This document shows positions 43,886 to 50,142 of a stretch of DNA of 50,142 bases, one piece after another. The stretch's first letter is position 1. Every line of letters starts with the position of its first letter. A model generated the notes under the pieces. The model saw only the letters and a program-made list of their open reading frames with translations, was not told the origin of the DNA and did not search any database. The stretch is from Siccirubricoccus deserti (lineage in GTDB: Bacteria > Pseudomonadota > Alphaproteobacteria > Acetobacterales > Acetobacteraceae), in NCBI RefSeq assembly GCF_014283215.1, contig NZ_JACOMF010000039.1:1-50142 (forward strand). Reading direction: 5' to 3'. A program made the translations under genes and the position numbers.

Positions 43886-44662
43886 TCAGCGGGCCAGCAA
43901 AAAGCCGAAGCGCTGCCAGGCTTGCGTCGCTTCCGGCCCGGTCAGGAACTCCTGCAGGGCGCGGGCCTGGGCATTGCCCTTGGCGCGGCGGGTCAGGGCG
44001 AAGGGATGGGTGATGGGAGTGTGGCTTTCCGCCGGGAAGGCGCCGACCACGCGCACGCCGGCGCTGGCCGCCGCGTCGGTGGCGTAGACGATGCCGTAGG
44101 GCGCCTCACCGCGCTCCACCAGCAGCAGCGCGGCGCGGACGTTGTCGGCGCGGGCGAGGCGCGGGGCGATGGCCTCCCACTGTCCCATCCAGCCGAGCGC
44201 GGCCCGGGCGTAGCGGCCGACCGGCACATGCGCCGGGTCGCCGGTGGCGATCCGCCCCTGCGGGCCGACCAGCGCCAGCAGATCGGTGTTGCGCGTCAGG
44301 GTGACGGGGCGCACCGCATTGGCCGGCGACACCAGCACCAGCGCATTGCCGATCGGGCTCACCCGCGTCGCATCCACGATCAGCCCGCGCTGCTGGAGAT
44401 AGTCCATCCAGGACTCGTCGGCGCTCATGAAGAGATCGGCCGGGGCGCCCTGCTCGATCTGCCGGGCAAGCGCCGAGGAGGCGGCGAAGGAGAAGCGCGG
44501 CGCCGGATTGCCACGGGCCTGCCAGGCGGCGCCGAGGGCGCGCATCGCATCGGTCAGGCTGGCGGCGGCGAAAACCGTAACCTCCTGGGCCGTGGCCGGG
44601 CCGACGGTCCCGCAGGCCAGCAGCAGCGCGGCCAGGATGGCCAGGAAGCGGTTGCGGCGCAT
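43886..44662 (-). CDS. modA: Periplasmic molybdate-binding protein
   Basis: The 258-residue receptor has a signal peptide (MRRNRFLAILAALLLACG, cleaved near ATAQE) and the ModA pattern VTVFAAASLTDAMRALGAAW, FSFAASSALARQIEQGAPADLFMSAD and GIVYATDAAASAGVRVVG. It captures molybdate and passes it to ModBC. It is the first gene of the mod operon, with a candidate ModE site 17 nt upstream. Confidence 0.95.
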   Translation of the reverse strand: MRRNRFLAILAALLLACGTVGPATAQEVTVFAAASLTDAMRALGAAWQARGNPAPRFSFAASSALARQIEQGAPADLFMSADESWMDYLQQRGLIVDATRVSPIGNALVLVSPANAVRPVTLTRNTDLLALVGPQGRIATGDPAHVPVGRYARAALGWMGQWEAIAPRLARADNVRAALLLVERGEAPYGIVYATDAAASAGVRVVGAFPAESHTPITHPFALTRRAKGNAQARALQEFLTGPEATQAWQRFGFLLAR

Positions 44663-44678
44663 GCCGGATTCCCATGGG

Positions 44679-44702
44679 CGTTGTATGTGGCGAAAGATAG
44701 CG
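44679..44702. promoter_or_regulatory. Candidate ModE operator (Mo-box)
   Basis: Read on the minus strand, the 24 bases run CGCTAT, a central spacer, then ATACAACG. This resembles the ModE dyad with CG-TAT half sites. The halves are imperfect (about six of nine positions pair). Location just before modA and a modE gene in the operon support it. The remaining 44703-44970 shows no gene. Confidence 0.5.
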
Positions 44703-44970
44703 GAGGCACCGGCACCCGTCCATGGCGGGCCAGGCGGGGTTTGGGCGGTTGCCGCTGCGCCTTCGTTGGCATGAGCCGGGGCTGGATGCCGGCGCAGGGT
44801 AGCCTACGCCCCCTGCACGGCATTGTGCGTGAGTGATCATAACGCGGGTCGGCCGAGCCGCAGGCAGCGGGCGATCTGCGGCACAGCGCCGCCGACATCG
44901 CCCGCGGCGGCGGCGTCGGGGCCGAAGGGCCGGCACCCCGGCCCGGCCCCACCTCGCAGGTCGCAGAGGG

Positions 44971-45006
44971 CTACAGCGGAGTCATGCCCTCCGCAATCCG
45001 CTCTAG
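44971..45006. repeat. Dispersed palindromic element, copy C
   Basis: CTACAGCGGA (44971-44980) and TCCGCTCTAG (44997-45006) are inverted arms (9 of 10). Its left arm equals that of the element at 32609 and its last 20 bases match 32695-32714 at 18 positions. As in copy B, the TAG stop of a minus-strand gene (45003-45005) lies inside the right arm. Confidence 0.6.
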
Positions 45007-45416
45007 CTTTTCACCGCGCCGTCGAGCTCGGCATAGACCTCCATCGCCGCACGCACCGCGGCGACCGCGGTCGGCACGCCGGCGTAGATGCCGACATGCA
45101 GGAAGATCTCCTTCAACTCGTCCCGCGTCAGCCCGTTCGCGAGGCCCATCTTGATGTGCGACTTCAGCTCCTCGGTCCGGCCGAGGGCGGTGAGCACGGA
45201 AATGGTGATGGTGCTGCGCGCGCTGCGCTCCAGCCCCGGGCGGGCCCAGACCGCGGCGAAGCAGTGCTCGAACAGGTACTGCCGCAGATCGCGCGTCAAA
45301 TCATGCTCGGCCGCCTGATCAAGCGCCTGCTGCGCGGCCTTTGGGCCCCGCATCTCGAACCAGACATCGCGGCCGGCCTTGAAGCCTTCATTCTCGTCGT
45401 AGGGAAGCTTGGTCAT
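45003..45416 (-). CDS. Carboxymuconolactone-decarboxylase family protein
   Basis: The 137-residue protein has the single-domain CMD pattern: FEHCFAAVWARPGLERSARST, ISVLTALGRTEELKSHIKMGL and LTRDELKEIFLHVGIYAGVPTAVAA. Length and motifs are those of PcaC-type 4-carboxymuconolactone decarboxylases of the protocatechuate route, but no other pca gene is near, so the symbol is withheld. GGAGG lies 6 nt before the ATG. The stop is inside palindromic element C. Confidence 0.88.
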   Translation of the reverse strand: MTKLPYDENEGFKAGRDVWFEMRGPKAAQQALDQAAEHDLTRDLRQYLFEHCFAAVWARPGLERSARSTITISVLTALGRTEELKSHIKMGLANGLTRDELKEIFLHVGIYAGVPTAVAAVRAAMEVYAELDGAVKS

Positions 45417-45567
45417 GTGATTCCTCCGGGTTCGGCAGGCAGGGGCCAGTGCCGACGCCGCCTTGGCGCAGCGCGGCGACCATACTGAACCCGGCGCGCG
45501 CCGGCGCAACCAGAGGGCAGGGCGATGGGCTGGCCGGATGAGGGATACGGTGTCCGTGCGCCGCCGG

Positions 45568-46947
45568 TCAGCCGCCGGCGGCACCTCGCCACGGCCGTGC
45601 GGCGATGGCGTTCCCGCGGGTCCCGACGCCTGCCCCGAGGGCCTGCTGCCGCCGTGCCGCAACGTCTGGTGCAAACGCCCGCCCGACATGGTGCGAGAGG
45701 CAGCCGGAGGCGGCGAAGAGATACCAGAACATCGGCTGAAAGGCGATGCCGATGAAGGCGCCGCACGCCAGCAGCACCAGCAGTGAGACCTGCAGCGCCG
45801 CCGCCAGATCGCGGCACCAGGCCAAGGCCTCCGACCCGCGCGTGCGCCGGATGACGCGTTGCAGGCTCAGCAGCGTGGCGATGTTGATGGCCAGGAACAG
45901 TCCTAGCCCAATCCAGCCATGCTCGCCCAGGGCCTCGAAGTAGATGCTGTGGAAGGCCTTGCCACGGACCGTATATCCATTGGGGTACTCGGGCGTCGGC
46001 TGCGAGGTAAACTCATTGATCATGTAGCTGTGGAAGCCGCCGCCGAACGGATTGTTCGCAACGAAGCCGAGCGTCCATTGCCAAACCAGGATACGGCCGA
46101 GGGCCGAACCCTCCGATTGATATTCGCTAATCGTCGACATGCGTTCCGCCCAGTTTGACGACACGCTGAGCGCGAAGACGATGGCGCCGATACCGAGGCC
46201 CGTGCCAACCAGGAGCTTCTGCCTGCTCCGCACCCAGAAGGTGATGGCGAGGACAACAAGCCCGACCAGCCCGGTCCGCTGATAGGTCCCGATGGTCGCC
46301 ATGACCGCGAGGCCGGCCATGCCGATATAGCCCAACCGCACGATCGGCCAAGCCGGCATGAGACGGTTGTGCTTGGCCAGGAACAGCGCGATCGGGATGC
46401 ACATCAACGCCACCGCGGCGAGGGTGGCGCCTTCACCGAAACCGCTGTTGCCCCCGATCAGGCCAAGCGCTTGGCCATAGCCTCCGCCGCTGAGCACCAC
46501 CTTGATCCCGACCGGCAGGAAATGCGCGGCGAAGGAAAACAGGAGGACCTGCAGCAGCGCCTCGATCTGGATGCGGGAGCGAAAGACGAAGACCATGAAG
46601 CCGGAAAAGACGATGGTCTTGAAGGCCCAGTCCCATTTCTCCCAAGCGCTGTCCGGCGCTACGGCGAAGACGGCGGTCGTCAGCGTGACCCAGGCCGCCA
46701 TGGCCGCCATCATGCCGAGCACCGGACTGAAGTGTGGTGGTGACCGCCGATCGCGGAGCAGGTACCAGCCGACTGCCAGCGCCCCCATGATGAGCGACAC
46801 TGGGATGGAGGGAAGAATGGTGTAAGCAATCGCCTGAGGTCGAAAAATACTGATCCAGATGTAACCAAGGCTCAGAGCAAATGGCGCAGCCAGCCCAACG
46901 CCAATAAAAGAGAAAAATGCCAAGGTCAAGTAAAGGCTGCGCAGCAT
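45568..46947 (-). CDS. O-antigen-ligase-like membrane protein, exosortase-A-associated type
   Basis: The 459-residue protein has about eleven membrane segments. Its opening FALSLGYIWISIFRPQAIAYTI is the DUF5935-like start of putative O-glycosylation ligases linked to exosortase A loci. The Wzy_C ligase region follows (GTYQRTGLVGLVVLAITFWVRSRQ, then NPFGGGFHSYM and AFHSIYFEALGEHGWIGLGLFL). Such enzymes join or transfer polysaccharide chains in the periplasm. It follows a small membrane protein gene by 6 bp. The C-terminal 45 residues are Arg- and Ala-rich and look non-conserved. Confidence 0.85.
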   Translation of the reverse strand: MLRSLYLTLAFFSFIGVGLAAPFALSLGYIWISIFRPQAIAYTILPSIPVSLIMGALAVGWYLLRDRRSPPHFSPVLGMMAAMAAWVTLTTAVFAVAPDSAWEKWDWAFKTIVFSGFMVFVFRSRIQIEALLQVLLFSFAAHFLPVGIKVVLSGGGYGQALGLIGGNSGFGEGATLAAVALMCIPIALFLAKHNRLMPAWPIVRLGYIGMAGLAVMATIGTYQRTGLVGLVVLAITFWVRSRQKLLVGTGLGIGAIVFALSVSSNWAERMSTISEYQSEGSALGRILVWQWTLGFVANNPFGGGFHSYMINEFTSQPTPEYPNGYTVRGKAFHSIYFEALGEHGWIGLGLFLAINIATLLSLQRVIRRTRGSEALAWCRDLAAALQVSLLVLLACGAFIGIAFQPMFWYLFAASGCLSHHVGRAFAPDVAARRQQALGAGVGTRGNAIAARPWRGAAGG

Positions 46948-46953
46948 GGCCGA

Positions 46954-47187
46954 TCAGTGGTCCATCTGCCGGTCGGGCCGGGCGCCAGCCCCGGTCGTGC
47001 GTGCGCGCCACCCGGTTGCTGGGGGCGAGGACGTGGTGTCATGGGCTGGCGATGCTGGCTTCTCTCGCTCCGTCTCCCGCACTACGGGTGTCGCGAACCA
47101 AGGCAGCATTCGGTCGAGCAGGACGGCACGGATGGTCACATAGAGACAGGCGCCGGTGACCAGCATGATCGCCAACATATCCACCAT
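46954..47187 (-). CDS. Small membrane protein of unknown function
   Basis: The 77-residue product begins MVDMLAIMLVTGACLYVTIRAVLL, a single membrane helix, followed by a polar Pro- and Arg-rich tail. It ends 6 bp before the ligase-like gene and probably shares its transcript. No family was recognised. The ATG has a moderate AAGGGCG site upstream. Confidence 0.5.
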   Translation of the reverse strand: MVDMLAIMLVTGACLYVTIRAVLLDRMLPWFATPVVRETEREKPASPAHDTTSSPPATGWRARTTGAGARPDRQMDH

Positions 47188-47295
47188 ACCGCCACGCCCT
47201 TCTTAGATCCGCACACGAAACATTGGTGTCTGCCTGGCGCCGTGCCGTCACATCCGCCCCAGGCAATCACGCCTCGACCGACAAGGCAAAGGCTG

Positions 47296-47322
47296 TTGTC
47301 ATTACCAGAAGTTGTATATAGA
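47296..47322 (+). promoter_or_regulatory. Possible promoter of the acyltransferase gene
   Basis: TTGTCA at 47296-47301 and TATAGA at 47317-47322 lie 15 bp apart in an AT-rich patch 58 bp before the proposed start. The spacing is short of ideal, so this is tentative. Confidence 0.3.
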
Positions 47323-47379
47323 GCAGCCGCCGGCCGGAAATCGGCTGATTCAGCGTCTCGACAGGATTGCGCCTATCCC

Positions 47380-48531
47380 GTGATTGTCAGTGCCCCCAAC
47401 GTGCCGCGGCAGCCAATCCGTGCGCTCACATCCATCCGCGGGCTCGCCGCCTGGTGGGTCGTGCTCTACCACGTCCGGGAACTCCTGCCACCGACGATGC
47501 CGCCCATGCTGCATGCCGCGCTGGCGCACGGCTACCTTGCGGTTGACTTATTCTTCATGCTCAGCGGCTTCGTCATTTCGCTGAATTATAGTACGCAGTT
47601 TGCCCGGCTGGATGCCGGCCAGGTGCGCCGTTTCCTTCTGCTCCGGCTGGGTCGCATCTATCCGCTGCACCTGGTGATGCTGATTGCCTTTGTTGCCAAT
47701 CCGATCGCGATCGGCCTGTTCTCGGCCGCCGGCCGGGTCGGCGAACGCTATGCTGCGGATTACTTCCTGCTGAGCCTGCTGCTGATGCAGAATTGGGGCT
47801 CCACGGATAGCCTTGCCTGGAACATCCCGGCCTGGTCGATCAGTACGGAGTGGTTCGCTTATCTGGTCTTTCCTTTCCTGGCTTGGCTCGCTCTGCGCTG
47901 GGCGCGCGATGCCGCCGGCGCGCTCCGGCTGACGGCGCTGCTGCTTCTGGCCTTCGCAGCCATCTGCGCGGGTATCGGCGGCAGCCTCGGCGACAGGATC
48001 GAGACCTTCGGGCTGGTCCGCTGCGTGATGGAGTTCGCCATCGGCGTGTTCCTCCAGCGCCTGCATGCCGCGCGCCCCTCGGTGGGTCGGTGGGAGGGGT
48101 ATTTCGCGCTGGGCGCGGCGCTCGGCTGCTTTGCTGCCTATGCAGCCCTGCCCATCCAGGACTGGCTGACGATGCCGCTCGGCTTTGCGCTGCTGATCCA
48201 TGCCCTGGCCCGTGGCGGGCATTTCCTGTCTGCCGGCCTCGGCTGGGCGCCGCTGGAGCGGATCGGCGAGATTTCCTACTCGACCTATCTTTGCCACTAC
48301 TTCCTCAAGGACTGGATGAAGTTCCTGTTCATCCATCCCGGCACGCGCCTGGAGCCGGTGCTACTGGGCTATCTGGTTGCAGTGGCGCTTACCTCCATCA
48401 TGCTCTATCGCTGGATCGAGGTGCCGGGCCGCCAATTATCACGGCGATTGGTTGATCCGCTGCGCCCGCTCCCCGTGTGTTGCCCTCCCGCAGCGCCGGA
48501 CGCTCGGCTGAAGCCGGGGTCAGGGCTCTGA
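47380..48531 (+). CDS. OafA-type membrane acyltransferase (acyltransferase family 3)
   Basis: The 383-residue protein has about ten membrane segments and the family-3 landmarks IRALTSIRGLAAWWVVLYHV (catalytic-type His), GYLAVDLFFMLSGFVISLNY, RFLLLRLGRIYPLHLVML and WSISTEWFAYLVFPFL. These enzymes acetylate or otherwise acylate sugars of surface polysaccharides. The start is uncertain: GTG at 47380 has AGGA 13 nt before it, GTG at 47401 is the alternative. Its 3' end overlaps the opposing acetyltransferase gene by 134 bp. The context is polysaccharide synthesis. Confidence 0.87.
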   Translation: MIVSAPNVPRQPIRALTSIRGLAAWWVVLYHVRELLPPTMPPMLHAALAHGYLAVDLFFMLSGFVISLNYSTQFARLDAGQVRRFLLLRLGRIYPLHLVMLIAFVANPIAIGLFSAAGRVGERYAADYFLLSLLLMQNWGSTDSLAWNIPAWSISTEWFAYLVFPFLAWLALRWARDAAGALRLTALLLLAFAAICAGIGGSLGDRIETFGLVRCVMEFAIGVFLQRLHAARPSVGRWEGYFALGAALGCFAAYAALPIQDWLTMPLGFALLIHALARGGHFLSAGLGWAPLERIGEISYSTYLCHYFLKDWMKFLFIHPGTRLEPVLLGYLVAVALTSIMLYRWIEVPGRQLSRRLVDPLRPLPVCCPPAAPDARLKPGSGL

Positions 48532-49606
48532 GCGGTCTGCCGCCGACGATGCGCCCCGCTGCCCCCCGCAACCGTACCACCAGCCCCCGCGCCGACCAGC
48601 GCGGCACCAACTCGGCCCAGACCAGCGTCGCTTCGGCATTGGCCAGGCTCCGCTTGTAGCGGTCGGGCCCGGCCAGGAAGTCGTAGCTCTCCGCGCCTTC
48701 GGCGATTGCCCGCTCCACCGCCATCGCGTGGCAAGTGAGCCCAGGCTTGCCGTGCGGCCCGGCGCCGACGTGGTCCAGCCCGCTCTGATAGGCGTAGACC
48801 CGCCCGCGCAGGCGGAAGTTGTAGAGGTAGCCGACCACCCGCTCGCCCGCCGTCACCCGCAGCAGGTCGAGTTCCCCCCGCGGTTGAGCGCGCGCCACCA
48901 GCGCTTGGTGGAAGCGCCACGCGAAGTCATCGGCAAAGGCCCCCGGGCGACCGCGGGCGCGCCAGGTCTCTCCATGCAGCGTGGCAAGCGCTTCCAGCCA
49001 TTCCAGCGCCTCCGGCAGGGTCTCGGCGCGGTCCAGCCGTAGCGCGCCGAAGGCGGCATAGCGCCGGGCGGAGCGGCGGATCTGATAGCGGCTATTGGCG
49101 CTGAGTCCCGCCAGGTAATCGCCGCCCGCCGCCCGCACCGGGCCCAGCGCGACCAGCGGCACCGGTCGTTCCTGCCATCGCCAGGCGATGCCGCCGGCCA
49201 GCCTTGGCAGATGGGGCGGCACGCCGCCCAGCACCAGTTGCCCCACCCCCGGTACCTGCCAGGCCGCCCGCAGTAACGCCGCTTCCACCTCCGGCCCGGC
49301 ATCGGCGGCCAGCAGCGGTGCGTTGTGCTCGATGAAGGGCGCGTCCAGCACCGGCTCGCCACTCTCGGCCAGACAAAGCCGGCCGCGCCGGCGGTTCAGC
49401 AGGGCAAGGCCGAGCAGCCGCCCGCCGCTGTTCGCCCGCAGCAGCACCGGATCGGGGTAGCGCTCATCGGCCAGGCAGCCGACCCAGGTCCAGGATTGGA
49501 AAAAGGAGAACTCGGCCGCCTTTGCTTCCAACTCCCGCCACAGCTGGCCCAGCGCTTCGCCGCGCGGCGAAGCGAGTATCTCGACCTGCGGCGCGCCCGG
49601 AGTCAC
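48398..49606 (-). CDS. FemAB/CelD-like GNAT acetyltransferase
   Basis: The 402-residue protein fits the acetyltransferase type 6 (CelD/FemAB-like) family: EFSFFQSWTWVGCLADERYP near the start, LSANSRYQIRRSARRYAAFG and LDLLRVTAGERVVGYLYNFRLRGRVYAYQSG, then YDFLAGPDRYKRSLAN. Relatives occur in exosortase and cellulose or capsule loci. The start is a GTG in a GTGA overlap with the preceding gene. The last 60 or so residues are Arg- and Ala-rich and lie over the 3' end of the opposing acyltransferase gene. Confidence 0.83.
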   Translation of the reverse strand: MTPGAPQVEILASPRGEALGQLWRELEAKAAEFSFFQSWTWVGCLADERYPDPVLLRANSGGRLLGLALLNRRRGRLCLAESGEPVLDAPFIEHNAPLLAADAGPEVEAALLRAAWQVPGVGQLVLGGVPPHLPRLAGGIAWRWQERPVPLVALGPVRAAGGDYLAGLSANSRYQIRRSARRYAAFGALRLDRAETLPEALEWLEALATLHGETWRARGRPGAFADDFAWRFHQALVARAQPRGELDLLRVTAGERVVGYLYNFRLRGRVYAYQSGLDHVGAGPHGKPGLTCHAMAVERAIAEGAESYDFLAGPDRYKRSLANAEATLVWAELVPRWSARGLVVRLRGAAGRIVGGRPLRALTPASAERPALREGNTRGAGAADQPIAVIIGGPAPRSSDRA

Positions 49607-50023
49607 CGCGTGCTGGATTCGCAGAGTGCGAGTCGCTTGCGAGCCTCGCTGCGGAAGTGCGCCGACAACCGATCATACAGGCGCCGGGGCCGCAGCCCGA
49701 TGAAGTGGGCGAAGCTCGGAGACAGGGCGGTGAATTTTGTAGGCAGGAATGGCAGGCCGAACAGGAAGCGATCGGCCTTAAGCAATCTCGAGAAGCCGTC
49801 TTGGGGCCGGAAATCGCAGCCGAAGGCTCGCCAAGTCGAGACCATCCAGGAATTGTTTCCAGAGCTTCGCATATTCTCAGTATCCATTCCCTTCATTCCC
49901 ATGAAGAGGCCGAGATACAATTCGAAAGAATGGCTATTGGCACCCTTGTAGTTCGTGATCTGAAGATTTTCGGATTGGCTCAGAGCCCATCCGAAAAGGG
50001 ATTGAGTTACCTGAATCGGATGT
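49603..50023 (-). CDS. Unidentified gene, 5' end lost at the IS boundary
   Basis: The frame reads FGWALSQSENLQITNYKGAN to FLPTKFTALSPSFAHFIGLRP and ends CESSTR, overlapping the acetyltransferase start by 4 bp, so it belonged to the same operon. Upstream of about 50023 the sequence becomes the leader of an IS5-type transposase; the frame continues into it as junk, so the true N-terminus is missing. The base composition is visibly lower in GC than the neighbours. No family was recognised; a role in polysaccharide synthesis is inferred from context only. The exact IS junction is not resolved. Confidence 0.5.
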
Positions 50024-50061
50024 GATTCCCTTCTCCTGCGGGCGATTTGTGGGGAAGCAGG

Positions 50062-50142
50062 ATGGCGTGGACAGCGGAGCATCGGCGTGCGGCGGATCGG
50101 CGCGGGCTGCGCTACCCCTCCGATCTGACGGATGCCGAATGG
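50062..50142 (+). mobile_element. IS5-type transposase, N-terminus only (runs off the window)
   Basis: The start MAWTAEHRRAADRRGLRYPS followed by DLTDAEW is the usual opening of IS5-group (DUF4096) transposases. GGGGAAGCAGG precedes the ATG. The left end of the element should lie between about 50005 and 50060, but no terminal inverted repeat can be confirmed without the right end. Confidence 0.8.

Noticed and set aside
44703-44970. Coding readings between modA and the CMD gene
   Set aside because: All frames are Arg/Pro/Ala-rich without starts or motifs.
1-50142. CRISPR arrays, tRNA or rRNA genes
   Set aside because: No evenly spaced short repeats outside the coding repeats, and no tRNA arm or rRNA signature sequences were seen by reading; a covariance-model scan would settle it.

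Overview
The window is very GC-rich DNA (about 70% by eye) from a Gram-negative bacterium. The coding style, the many Bug-type solute receptors, the luciferase-like monooxygenases and the exosortase-type polysaccharide genes suggest an alphaproteobacterium of the Acetobacteraceae (Roseomonas-like). That placement is an inference, because no rRNA or other marker lies here. No tRNA, rRNA or CRISPR array was seen.

Layout. 1-7283: the 3' part of a giant beta-helix, filamentous-haemagglutinin-like protein, overlapping by 4 bp a lipoprotein with TPR repeats and an intact CHAT (caspase-like) protease domain. 7411-17933: a flavin monooxygenase and a divergent LysR regulator, then a compact operon with an internally duplicated carboxymuconolactone-decarboxylase-like protein, a Liv-type ABC importer (receptor, LivH, fused LivM-LivG, LivF), a second copy of the flavin monooxygenase and a Bug receptor. 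18232-22073: a membrane-anchored DUF2235 hydrolase, divergent from a peptidoglycan peptidase and a secreted protein. 22385-32369: a TetR regulator divergent from a roughly 9 kb operon of Bug receptors, alpha/beta hydrolases, a flavin monooxygenase and two FAD aromatic-type monooxygenases; one receptor gene is frameshifted. 32401-40225: a mixed region with a further Bug receptor, a broken sorbosone-dehydrogenase-like gene, transposase remnants, palindromic repeats, a TauD-type dioxygenase, coaBC and dut. 40273-45416: dinB, the molybdate operon modABC plus a short modE, and a carboxymuconolactone-decarboxylase-like gene. 45568-50142: surface-polysaccharide genes (O-antigen-ligase-like, OafA-type acyltransferase, FemAB/CelD-type acetyltransferase), ending in an IS5-type transposase that cuts a gene of lower GC.

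How the parts work together. Both catabolic clusters pair periplasmic receptors with oxygenases and ring- or ester-processing enzymes under a divergently transcribed regulator, which suggests uptake and oxidative breakdown of small organic acids or aromatics; substrates cannot be read from the sequence. The strongest candidate for an under-described system is the beta-helix exoprotein coupled to a lipoprotein CHAT protease. Several genes end in hairpins that overlap their stop codon, and two of these belong to a related family of dispersed palindromes.
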